Source: Rallus limicola
Lineage: Eukaryota; Chordata; Aves; Gruiformes; Rallidae
Length of the DNA: 64,000 bases
NCBI GenBank assembly: GCA_022605955.1
Contig: JAKCOZ010000333.1
Location: forward strand, 62,001-126,000
Direction: 5' to 3'
Positions 1-9,375 of this stretch are shown one piece after another; the first letter of the stretch is position 1; every line of letters begins with the position of its first letter. The position numbers were made by a program, and so were the translations under genes. Under the pieces are notes generated by a model. It worked only from the letters and a program-made list of their open reading frames with translations. It did not search any database and had not been told where the DNA came from.

Positions 1-1143
1 GGGGTTACTATCAGAGAGAGAATTTGGTAAGGTCTCTGTAGAAACATGCCCCCACACCCCCTTTTTTTTTTCTGAGAAGAGGAGGTTGGCAATTGGAAAT
101 GAGTGCTTGAGAAGAACTCCAAAAGTAGCTGGGGCCAGTTTTGCTGGGCTGAGAAAGATGAAGTTCATGTTGTTTCCCTTTCCTGCCTTCCAGGCAGCAT
201 ATCTTGCAACTGCAGCAGTAAACGTAGGGATGGTCATGCAAATACCCTTTCCTAGTAACTGCTCTCCCCATGTGGCTACACAGCCGAGCAATCTCAGCTT
301 TGGAAGTCAGGATGCATTTGATTGTACGTGCTTGCTTATCACTGCCCTAGAGTCACTCCCTGAGGAACTAGTTACTGTGCCTGCAGTTCTAGTTCACACT
401 CACTGTGACCTTTGGGCTACCATCTAGCAGCTCCTGTCTCCTCCGTGAATTCTGTGCCAGGCTCCTTGATTTCACTCTGCCTGGGTCAGTCCTGGTGTTT
501 CTGTATCCTGCTGCATTCATTTCTGTAGGGTCTATGGAGAGTCAGGATGGTTCCACTGGAAAATGTGCAAGGAGGCTCAGAGTTGGGCTTTGCTGCTAAG
601 GTTTGCACAAGAACTGGGGTACATCTCACTGCCTCGTAGTTAATTTGTATGGTCAAAACATTACTGTTCATCTCAAGCTGAAGGAAGAGATTGCTTTGCA
701 ATGTTTTTCATGCTAGCAGATCTTTGATCAATGAACTGAGAATAGATTGTATAGCTTTTTAAAATCCTCACTGTCCAAGCTCTGCAGATGACTTCTAGAT
801 TTGTCTTCAATACCACTTTTTTTGCCTAGTTCTCCCTTGGAACTGCTCCGTTTTCTGCAGAGTGTGAAGTTGGGTAGGTTCAGAAAGTGTTCCATTTTAC
901 CTGAAAACCTCCAAAAGCATACATTTGCAGGAGTAATCCTAAGGATTATTTTTATTATATTGTTTGGACGGTCTGATAGTTTGCATTATGCCTCTGGGAG
1001 TGCCACCTTTGCCAAGGTGGTTTCTTACCGTCCCCCCCCACCTCTCCCAGGTGTCTGACTGCGTGCTGGTGAAAGCAGGCAGAAGAGCACGGCTTGAATG
1101 ACTCTTAAGTTTTCCCATGGCTTGTAAAAGTGTCCGAAATACA
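1..1143. repeat. Start of duplicated block 1, no gene
   Basis: Matches 34,450-35,641 almost base for base. The main difference is a block of about 47 bases, flanked by CT, present at about 34,873-34,919 and missing after position 417 here. No splice-supported coding exon is recognisable. The match ends at 1,143, where block 1 jumps to sequence that corresponds to 42,818 in block 2. Confidence 0.85.
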
Positions 1144-1530
1144 TGAGGTGGTCTGGGCCTGAAGGTCAGCACCCCATGGTGGGAGCTGTGCTGAGGCCTA
1201 TGGTGAAGAGATGACTCCCTGATAGAAAGGACTCATGCTGGAGAAGTTGGTGGAGGACTGTCTGCTGTGGGTGGGACCCCATGTTGCTGCAGGGGAAGGG
1301 TGTGTACGTGTGTGTGGGGGGGGGGGGAGGGGGGGATGTGTAATCTGCCCCCCCCACCCAGCTAAAAAGGAACTGACTGAAAACCCCCACCCCCCATTCC
1401 CTGCCCCTCCCCAGGCCATGTCGAGGGGGTGGGGAGGGCAGAAGGGAGTAAAATGGTTATGAAGTTTAAGTCTGCTAAGAAGGGAGTGGTGGGGGGAAGG
1501 TGCTTGAAGTAATCAATTAGTTTTCTTTAT
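1144..1530. repeat. Fragment of an interspersed repeat, with G-rich tract
   Basis: Corresponds to 42,818-43,240 of block 2. It contains a poly-G/GT tract near 1,308-1,340. Reverse-complement similarity to about 32,440-32,640 shows it belongs to a dispersed family; I cannot name that family with certainty. Confidence 0.5.
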
Positions 1531-1685
1531 AGAATCATAGACTAGTCTGGGTTTGGAAAGGGTCAAGAGGATCACAGAAAGGTTCTCTGGAAAGAACTTC
1601 CTCCTAATAGCCCATTTAAACCTTCCTTCCTTCAGCTTGAATCCATTCCCCCTTGTCCTGCCATTATCTACCCTTTTAAAAAGTA
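1531..1685 (-). mobile_element. CR1 LINE 3'-end fragment (antisense, internally deleted)
   Basis: Begins with the reverse complement of a CR1 tail (AGAATCATAG) and continues with the typical CR1 stretch around 1,620-1,680 reading CTTGAATCCATTCCCCCTTG. The middle part is missing. CR1 is the dominant avian non-LTR retrotransposon. Confidence 0.8.
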
Positions 1686-1700
1686 AGAGAGAGTAGGGAG

Positions 1701-1899
1701 AGGCTGGAACAGGCTGCCCAGAGAGGGGGTGGGTGCCCTGTCCCTGGAGGTGTTCAAGGCCAGGTTGGTTGGGGCCCTGGGCAATGTTGTGTAGATCCAG
1801 GCCTGGAGGTTGTGGCCCAGCCTGTGGCAGGGGGTTGGAACCGTATGATCCTTGGGGTTCCTTCCAACCCAGACCAGTCTATGGTTCTATGATTCTATG
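1701..1899 (+). mobile_element. CR1 LINE 3' end (sense)
   Basis: Sense CR1 3' end: the AGGCTGGAACAGGCTGCCCA motif at 1,701, then the conserved 3' region, then the terminal TATGGTTCTATGATTCTATG tail ending at 1,899. It lies in inverted orientation to the CR1 fragment just upstream and directly before the promoter of the cassette-array gene, so it may supply part of that gene's upstream sequence. Confidence 0.85.
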
Positions 1900-2252
1900 T
1901 CCAGGGAGACTTTCAAGCCCCCCTGAGCCCCTTGCATCTGTCTGCACTGGCTGTGGGATGCCTTGGAGTGACAGCGGATTTATCCAATCAACGTTCTGCC
2001 TGCATCTGAGGGCACCAATGAGGGCTCAGCACCAATGAGGGCTCAGCGTGCCCGTGATGTCACCAAGGGGGTGTGTGGTTGCTGGACAGGTGTGAGGGGC
2101 GCAGGGCAGTTGGCACTGGACACTGTAGTCTGTCGGTGTCACTGCAGACTGCGGCCTCAGCCATTGCCAGTGGGTGTGTTGGTTGTGCGGTTCCTGGAGA
2201 TCTCGGAGCTCCTTGGTGACCCGAGTGACACAGGTGGACACCAGCCATAGCC
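1900..2252 (+). promoter_or_regulatory. Putative promoter and 5' leader of the cassette-array gene, copy 1
   Basis: No TATA box is evident. A CCAAT box lies at 1,984-1,988. A 17-bp unit containing another CCAAT (CACCAATGAGGGCTCAG) is repeated twice in tandem at 2,013-2,046. A near-palindromic CRE-like octamer TGATGTCA is at 2,055-2,062. The leader ends in a good Kozak context (GCCATGG) at 2,253. Promoter function is inferred from position and motifs; the transcription start is not visible. Confidence 0.45.
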
Positions 2253-2542
2253 ATGGGGTGCTTCGGCATCTCCCTGGCTGATGTGCTCCCAGTCATGATG
2301 CTGGGGCTGTACATCAGGTTCCTCACCACCTTTCAATGGGCCAAGAGGCTCAGGGTAAGGGAACGTTGCGGCGCACTGAGCCGTGCCGTGTCCCGACATG
2401 GGCTGGTGTCGGGGGGGTGTGGGTGGCCGGGAGCTGCTCCCATGTCACGAACTGTCTGGGGGTCTTGCAGAGGCGTTGGAGGAGGAAGCATGGGAAGAGG
2501 CGTTGGAGGAAGGGGTACGGGATCAGCAGGGCGAGACTCAGG
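2253..2542 (+). CDS. N-terminal head exons 1-2 of the array gene, copy 1
   Basis: Exon 1 (34 codons, ends phase 0) encodes MGC followed by a hydrophobic helix containing LPVMMLGLYIRFL. MGC could be N-myristoylated and palmitoylated, or the helix could be a signal anchor; neither is proven. Exon 2 (24 codons, phase 0-0) has a very high Arg/Lys content with two RRW-RK motifs. Exon 2 and its flanking introns resemble an A exon of the later cassettes at the front and a C-exon end at the back, which suggests it is the oldest or a fused cassette part. Confidence 0.7.
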
Positions 2543-5500
2543 GTAGGTGACTCTTCCTCTGCACCACACTGTGCTGCACCATGTCCTGACATGGAGTGGT
2601 GTTGGGGGAGCATGGGGGACTGTGGCAAGGGGCTGGGAGCTGCTGCACACTCACCCACGTTCTGGGGGTCTTGCAGAAGTGTTGGAGGAAGAGGTTTGGA
2701 AAGACCCATTCGAGAGTTGATCCTGACCAGCCGAGCTGTGAGTGACCCCGGCACCGAGCGCCCTGCAAAGGGCTGACAGCCCACGGCAGCCCTGACACGG
2801 GGCTGTGCTGGGGGCTGCCAGACACTGACTTGGTCTCGTCTCTCCTCAGGTTCTTTCCAAGTAACTGGTGGAGTAGACAAGCCTGCGGCACCCGATACCA
2901 TGTGGTGAGTGCTGGGGAGACCCCCACCTCTTGCCCCACACTCACTGCCTGTGCTCTGTCTCTACCCACCTTGGGAGCCCTGCCTGCTGGCTTGGGAGGG
3001 GCTGCTGCCTGGGGGTGGGGGAAAGGGGGAGGGTCCCATCAGTGGGGCCAGGCTGCAACTGGGTCCCTTCTCTGTCCTCCTCAGCAGGGAGAATGAGGAG
3101 ACCAAGGTCTCCATGTCTCCGGACTCCTTCCCTGAGACCAGCCCCAGGGAAGAAGTGGAGGCTTCTCCCAGCAGGCTCAAGGTAGGTGACTGTTCCTCAG
3201 CACCACACTGGGCTGCAGTGTGACATGACATGGAGTGGTGTGGATGGAGCATGAGGGACTGTGGCACAGGGCTGGGAGCTGCTGCACACTCAGCCTTGTT
3301 CTGGGGTTCTTGCAGAAGTGTGGGAAGAAGAAGATGTTTGGGAAGAGCAAGGCGGGAGTGCATCCCGAGCAGCCGAGCGGTGAGTGACCCCGGCACCGAG
3401 CGCCCTGCAAAGGGCTGAGAGCCCAGGGCAGCCCTGACAGGGGCTGTGTTGGGGGCTGCCAGACGCTCAGTCAGTCTCGTCCCTCCTCAGGTTCTTCCCA
3501 AGCAACTGGTGGAATAGAGAAGCCTTCATCACCCATGGACATGTGGTGAGTGCTGGGGAGATCCCCAGCTCCTGCCCCAGACTCACCGCCTGTGCCCTGA
3601 TTGTACCCTGGGTTGCTGGCCCACGTGGGGATGGGGGTTGGTGTCCCTAAGGAGGGCCCAGGCTGCAATTGGTCCCTTCTCTTTCCAACCTCAGCAGGGA
3701 GAATATGGAGACAGTGGGCTCCATGTCTCTGGACTCCTTCCCTGAGACCAGCCCCAGGGAAGAAGTGGAGCCTTCTCCCAGCAGGCTCAAGGTAGGTGAC
3801 TGTTCCTCAGCACCACACTGTGCTGCAGAGTGACATGACATGGAGTGGTGTGGAGGGAGCATGAGGGACTGTGGCACGGGGCTGGGAGCTGCTGCACACT
3901 CAGCCTTGTTCTGGGGGTTCTTGCAGAACTGGTGGAAGAAGATGTTTGGGAAGAGCAAGGCGAGGGCCCAGGCTCAGCAGCCGAGCGGTGAGTGACCGAG
4001 CGCCCTGCAAAGGGCTGACAGCCCATGGCAGCCCTGACAGGGGCTGTACTGGGGGCTGGCAGCTGCTCACTCAGTCTTTTCCCTCCTCAGGTTCTTCCCA
4101 AGCAACTGGTGGAGTAGAGAAACCTCCTTCACCCCAGGACATGTGGTGAGTGCTGGGGAGACCCCCAGCTCCTGCCCCAGACTCACCGCCTGTGTCCTGC
4201 CAGTTTTGGGAATTCCTGCCTGCCAGCAAAGGAGGGGCTGCTGGCCCAGGTGGGGATGGGGGGTGGTGTCCCTGAGGAAGACCCAGGCTGCAACTGGTCC
4301 CTTCTCTCTCCTCCTCAGCAGGGAGAATAAGGAGACAGTGGACTCCATGTCTCTGGACTCCTTCCCTGACACCAGCCCCAGGGAAGAAGTGGAGCCTTCT
4401 CCCAGCAGGCTCAAGGTAGGTGACTGTTCCTCAGCACCACACTGTGCTGCAGTGTGACATGACATGGAGTGGTGTGGAGGGAGCATGAGGGACTGTGGCA
4501 CGGGGCTGGGAGCTGCTGCACACTCAGCCTTGTTCTGGGGTTCTTGCAGAAGTGTGGGAAGAAGAAGTTGTTTGGGAAGAGCAAGGCGGGAGTGCATCCC
4601 AAGCAGCTGAGCGGTGAGTGACCCCGGCACCGAGCGCCCTGCAAAGGGCTGACAGCCCAGGGCAGCCCTGACAGGGGCTGTGCTGGGGGCTGCCAGCCTC
4701 TGACACACGTCTCGTCCTTCATCAGGTTCTTCCCAAGAAACTGGAGCAACGGAGAAGCCTGCGGCACCCGAGACCATGTGGTGAGTGCTGGGGAGACCCC
4801 CAGCTCCTGCTCCAGACTCTCTACCTATGCTCTGCCCATTTTGGGTATCCCTGCCTGCCTGCCAGGGAGGGACTGCTGCCCAGGGGTCCCACAGGAGGGC
4901 CCAGGCTGCAAGTGGTCCCTTCTCTCTCCTCCTCTGCAGGGAGAACAAGGAGACAGTGAGCGGGAAGCGCCAGTCCCCACGTGCCCCGCAGAGCTCCATG
5001 GGCTCCCTGGACTCCCTCTCGGACAGCGGATCCACGTGTCTTGAATCCTTCCCCGAGTCCAGCCCCAGGGAAGTGGAGCCTTCTGCCAGGCGACTCAAGG
5101 TAGGTGACTGTTACTGTCCACCACACTGCACTGCACCATGTCATGACATGGAGTGGTGTGGGGGGGGAGCATGGGGGTCTGTAGCATAGGGCTGGGAGCT
5201 GCTCCACACTCACCCATGTTCTGGGGGTCTTGCAGAACTGGTGGAAGAAGATATTTGGGAAGAGCAAGGCGAGAGTCGATCCAGAGCAGCCAAGCTGTGA
5301 GTGATCCCAGCTGTGAGCACCCTGTAAAGGGCTGACACCTGAAGGCAGCTCAGACACCGGGGCTGTGCTGGGGGCTGCCAGCCACTCACTTGGTCTCGTC
5401 CCTCATCAGGTTCTTCCCAAGCAACTGGAGCAACAGCGAAGCCTGCGGCACCCAAGAACATGTGGTGAGTGCTGGGGAGACCCCCAGCTCCTGTTCCAGA

Positions 5501-8500
5501 CTCAGCCTGTGCCCTGCCCCTACTCATTTTGGACAGCCCTGCCTGCTGGCTGCAGAAAGGGTGCTGCCCGGGGGTCCCACAGGAGGGCCCAGGCTGCAGG
5601 TGGTCCCTTCTCTCTCCTCCTCTGCAGGGAGAACAAGGAGACAGTGAGCGGGAAGCGCCAGTCCCCACGTGCCCCGCAGAGCTCCATGGGCTCCCTGGAC
5701 TCCCTCTCAGACAGCGGATCCGCGTGTCTCGAATCCTTTCCTAAGTCCAGCCCCAGGGAAGTGCAGCCTTCTGCCAGGCGACTCAAGGTAGGTGACTGGT
5801 ACTGTCCACCACAGTGCACTGCACCATGTCATGACATGGAGTGGTGTGGGGGGGGAGCATGGGGGTCTGTAGCATAGGGCTGGGAGCTGCTCCACACTCA
5901 ACGTTGTTCTGGGTATCTTACAGAAGTGTCGGAAGAAGAGGTGTGGAAAGAGCAAGGCGAGAGTCCATCTGGAGAAGCCAAGTGGTGAGTGACCCCGGCA
6001 CCAAGTGCCCTGCAAAGGGCTGACACCCCACGGTATCCCAGACATGGGGCTATACTGGGGATTTCCAGACACTCATTTGTGTCTCACCCCTCATCAGGTT
6101 CTTCCCGAGCAACTGGAGGTGCAGAGAAGCCCGCGGCACCCCAGGACATGTGGTGAGTGCTGGGGAGACCCCCAGCTCCTACCTCAGCCTCAGCCTGTGC
6201 CCTGTCCTTGCCCACATTTGGGAAGTCCTGCCTGCTGGCTGGGGAGGAGCTGCTGCCTCGGGGTCCCACCAGAGAGGCCAGGCTGCAACTGGATCTCTTC
6301 TCTCTCCCACACTGCAGGGAGATCGAGGAGACAAGGAGCTTGAGGCAACTGTCCCCACGTGGTTTGCTGGGCTCCATGGTCTCTCTGGGCTCTCTCCTGG
6401 GCAGCATATCTGCATCTCTCAGTTCCTTCCCAGAGCCCAGGCCTGGTGCGATGGGGGAGCAGGAAGCTCGCATCCCATCGCGAGCCCTCCAGAGCCAGCA
6501 GAGGATGACCGTGAGGGGCCTGTCCCCTCGTACTCTGCTGGGCTCCATGGTCTCCCTGGGCTCTCTGTTGGGCAGCAGGTCGGTGTCTCTTGACTCCTTC
6601 CTGGAGTCCAGACACGGTGGGATGGTGCAGCTGGAGGCTCGCAGCCGATCTCGAGCCCTCCAGACCCATCGAGCTCTTGAGGGGCCGGTGACAGAGCCGG
6701 GGTCAGTCCTTGACCAAGACCCCCCTCTGGAGCTGACAGGAGAGATGCCTCAAGAGCAGGTCAGTGTCATGAAATGGAGAGGTGTGGGGGCAGCACGGGG
6801 GACTGTAGCATGGGGCTGGGAGTTGTTCAACACTCACTCACATTCTGGGTATGTTGCAGAATTTTTGTAAGAAGAACTTTGGGAAGAGCACGGCGAGAGT
6901 CGATCCTGAGCGGCCGAGCTGTGAGTGACCCCAGCACCAAGCACCCTGCAAAGGGCTGACACCCCACGGCAATGCCCCAATGTGGGCAAGGACAGCCCCT
7001 ATGCTGGGGGCTGCCAGCCTCTGACTTACTCCTCATACCTCATCAGGTTCTTCCCGAGCAACTGGAGGTGCAGAGAAGCCTGTGGCACCCCAGGACATGT
7101 GGTGAGTGCTGGGGAGACCCCCAGCTCCTGCCTCAGCCTGTGCCCTGCCCCTGCCCACATTGGGCAGCCCTGCCTGCTGGCTGGGGAGGAGCTGCTACCT
7201 CGTTGTCCCACCAGAGAGGCCAGGCTGTAACTGGGTCTCTTCTCTCTCCTACTCTGCAGGGAGATCGAGGAGACAAGGAGCATGAGGCGCCTGTCCCCAC
7301 ATGCTCTGCTGGGCTCCATGCTGTCCCTGGGCTCTCTCTTGGACAGTATATGTGCATCCCTCGACTCATTCCCAGAGCCCAGGCCTGGTGCGATGGGGGA
7401 GCAGGAAGCTCGCATCCCATCGCGAGCCCTCCAGAGCCAGCAGAGGATGACCATGAGGGGCCTGTCCCCTCGTACTCTGCTGGGCTCCATGGTCTCCCTG
7501 GGCTCTCTCTTGGGCAGCAGGTCGGTGTCTCTTGACTCCTTCCTGGAGTCCAGACCCGGTGGGATGGTGCGGCTGGAGGCTCGCAGCCGATCTCGAGCCC
7601 TCCAGAGCCATCGAGCTCTTGAGGGGCCGGTGACAGAGCAGGGGTCAGCCCTTGACCAAGACCCCCCTCTGGAGCTGACAGCAGAGATGCCCCAAGAGCA
7701 GGTCAGTGTCATGAAATGGAGAGGTGTGGGGGCAGCACGGGGGACTGTAGCATGGGGCTGGGAGTTGTTCAACACTCACTCACATTCTGGGTATGTTGCA
7801 GAATTTTTGTAAGAAGAACTTTGGGAAGAGCACGGCGAGAGTCGATCCTGAGCGGCCGAGCTGTGAGTGACCCCAGCACCAAGCACCCTGCAAAGGGCTG
7901 ACACCTCACAGCAGCCCTGACATGGGGCTGTGCTGGGGGCTGCCAGCCTCTGACTTACTCCTCATACCTCATCAGGTTCTTCCCGAGCAACTGGAGGTGC
8001 AGAGAAGCCTGTGGCACCCCAGGACATGTGGTGAGTGCTGGGGAGACCCCCAGCTCCTGCCTCCGCGTCAGCCTGTGCCCTGCCCCTGCCCACATTGGGC
8101 AGCCCTGCCTGCTGGCTGGGGAGAAGCTGCTGCCCTGGGGTCCCACCAGAGAGGCCAGGCTGCAACTGGGTCTCTTCTCTCTCCTACTCTGCAGGGAGAT
8201 CGAGGAGACAAGGAGCATGAGGCGCCTGTCCCCACATGCTCTGCTGGGCTCCATACTGTCCCTGGGCTCTCTCTTGGACAGCATATCTGCATCCCTCGAC
8301 TCATTCCCAGAGCCCAGGCCTGGTGCAATGGGGGAGCAGGAAGCTCGCATCCCATCGCGAGCCCTCCAGAGCCAGCAGAGGATGACCATGAGGGGCCTGT
8401 CCCCTCGTACTCTGCTGGGCTCCATGGTCTCCCTGGGCTCTCTGTTGGGCAGCAGGTCGGTGTCTCTTGACTCCTTCCTGGAGTCCAGACCCGGTGGGAT

Positions 8501-9132
8501 GGTGCAGCTGGAGGCTCGCAGCAGATCTCGAGCCCTCCAGACCCATCGAGCTCTTGAGGGGCCGGTGACAGAGCCGGGGTCAGCCCATGACCAAGACCCC
8601 CCTCTCGAGCTGCCAGGAGAGATGCCTCAAGAGCAGGTCAGTGTCATGAAATGGAGAGGTGTGGGGACAGCATGGGGGACTGTAGCATGGGGCTGGGAGC
8701 TGCTCCACACTCACCCATGTTCTGGGGGTCTTACAGAAGTGTTGGTGGGAGAAGTGTGGGAAGAGCACGGCGAGAGTCGATCCAGAGCAGCCGAGCGGTG
8801 AGTGACCCCAGCACCAAGCACCCTGCAAAGGGCTGACACCCCACAGCAGCCCTGACACGGGGCTGTGCTGGGGGCTGCCAGCCTCTGACTCATGTCTCGT
8901 CCCTCATCAGGTTCTTCCCAAGCAACTGGAGGAACAGAGAACGCCAGGGCAACTGGTGAGTGCTGGGGAGACCCCCAGCTCCAGCCCCAGACTCTCCACC
9001 TGTTTGCTGCCCGCTTTGGGTATCCCTGCCTGCTGGCTGGGGAGGGGCTGCTGCCTGGGGGTCCCACCAGAGGGCCCAGGCTGCAACTGTGTCTCTTTTC
9101 TCTCCTCTGCAGGGAGAAGCAGGAGACAATGA
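2253..9132 (+). CDS. Unrecognised 29-exon cassette-array gene, copy 1 (1,053 aa predicted)
   Basis: I do not recognise this gene. Exon 1 is 2253-2354 and exon 2 is 2471-2542. Nine A-B-C cassettes follow, with exons at 2677-2737, 2850-2904, 3088-3181; 3316-3379, 3491-3545, 3698-3791; 3927-3987, 4091-4145, 4322-4415; 4550-4613, 4726-4780, 4940-5099; 5236-5296, 5410-5464, 5628-5787; 5924-5984, 6098-6152, 6318-6759; 6860-6920, 7047-7101, 7260-7701; 7802-7862, 7976-8030, 8195-8636; 8737-8797, 8911-8955, 9113-9132. All introns are GT-AG, and the coding sum is 3,162 bases, an exact number of codons with no internal stop. Residues 1-34 start MGC and carry a hydrophobic stretch (about 10-30); residues 35-58 are Arg/Lys-rich. 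A exons encode basic KC-KK-FGKS-ARVDPEQPS motifs. B exons encode SSQATGG-EKPAAP. C exons encode Ser/Leu/Pro-rich repeats with SPR and GSM-SLGSLL motifs. Function, localisation and tissue are unknown; membrane or lipid anchoring is inference. Read-through of all junctions in two copies argues for a real gene, but no transcript evidence was available. Confidence 0.75.
2677..3181 (+). repeat. Copy 1 cassette 1 (A 61, B 55, C 94 nt)
   Basis: Exon A encodes KCWRKRFGKTHSRVDPDQPS. B ends phase 2 and joins C as a Trp codon. The C acceptor is a tandem CAGCAG (NAGNAG), so splicing could add one residue. C is the short 94-nt class. Confidence 0.75.
3316..3791 (+). repeat. Copy 1 cassette 2 (A 64, B 55, C 94 nt)
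   Basis: The A exon has one extra Lys codon (KCGKKKMFGKS). Short C class with a CAGCAG acceptor. This cassette and the next have no counterpart in the block 2 gene. Confidence 0.75.
3927..4415 (+). repeat. Copy 1 cassette 3 (A 61, B 55, C 94 nt)
   Basis: The A exon begins NWWKKMFGKS and has ARAQAQQPS in place of the usual ARVDPEQPS. Short C class with a CAGCAG acceptor. Absent from the block 2 gene. Confidence 0.75.
4550..5099 (+). repeat. Copy 1 cassette 4 (A 64, B 55, C 160 nt)
   Basis: First cassette with the 160-nt C exon. It keeps the ends of the short C exon and gains a Ser/Pro-rich middle (SGKRQSPRAPQSSMGSLDS). The acceptor is a single CTGCAG. Confidence 0.75.
5236..5787 (+). repeat. 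Copy 1 cassette 5 (A 61, B 55, C 160 nt)
   Basis: The A exon encodes NWWKKIFGKSKARVDPEQPS. The C exon is almost identical to that of cassette 4, a sign of recent duplication or gene conversion. Confidence 0.75.
5924..6759 (+). repeat. Copy 1 cassette 6 (A 61, B 55, C 442 nt)
   Basis: First large C exon. It contains an internal in-frame duplication: the LSPR-LLGSMVSLGSLLGS block starts at 6,349 and again at 6,520, 171 bases (57 codons) apart. It ends in PQEQ before a GTCAGT donor, unlike the GTAGGT donor of the shorter C exons. Confidence 0.75.
6860..7701 (+). repeat. Copy 1 cassette 7 (A 61, B 55, C 442 nt)
   Basis: The A exon reads NFCKKNFGKSTARVDPERPS. Large C exon with the same internal duplication as cassette 6. 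Confidence 0.75.
7802..8636 (+). repeat. Copy 1 cassette 8 (A 61, B 55, C 442 nt)
   Basis: A and B exons are nearly identical to those of cassette 7. The C exon differs at a few codons. Introns are about as similar between cassettes as exons are. Confidence 0.75.
8737..9132 (+). repeat. Copy 1 terminal cassette 9, frame-shifted end
   Basis: The B exon is 45 nt instead of 55, so the junction phase changes and the terminal exon reads only GRSRRQ before TGA at 9,130-9,132. In the ancestral phase the same exon would stay open to about 9,305 (EKQETMSGKRLSPRASL and on), so that stretch is now probably 3' UTR. Confidence 0.65.
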
Positions 9133-9350
9133 GTGGGAAGCGCCTCTCCCCTCGTGCCTCTCTGACCTCCATCATCTCCTGGCCAGGGACAGAGCCAGTT
9201 TATCCCTTGACACCCCATAAGTTTCTGGGCTTTTCTTGGGGATTTCACTCCTTTTGTTTTCCCCCCATTGTTAGATTATCTTTTGATCCCTGTTCTTGTT
9301 TATAACCCAGCTCCCATCTCTCTAACCCATTCTTAGTTCCCTCTGTTTGG

Positions 9351-9356
9351 ATTAAA
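9351..9356 (+). terminator. Poly(A) signal ATTAAA of the array gene, copy 1
   Basis: ATTAAA lies about 220 bases after the stop codon, in an AT-richer 3' UTR. It is conserved at 49,868 in block 2. Confidence 0.55.
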
Positions 9357-9375
9357 TACATAAACCCCACCAACA

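Noticed and set aside
4067..5098. 343-aa minus-strand open frame across the cassette array
   Set aside because: It runs through exons and introns of the + strand cassettes and exists because the repeats share GC-rich codon structure. It has no splice logic of its own, and similar antisense frames recur at each cassette.
7026..7775. 249-aa minus-strand open frame opposite a large C exon
   Set aside because: Antisense shadow of the Ser/Leu-rich C exon, repeated wherever that exon occurs.
2677..9132. CRISPR-like or satellite array
   Set aside because: The periodicity comes from exon-intron cassettes of 0.6-0.95 kb with conserved splice sites, not from short direct repeats with spacers.
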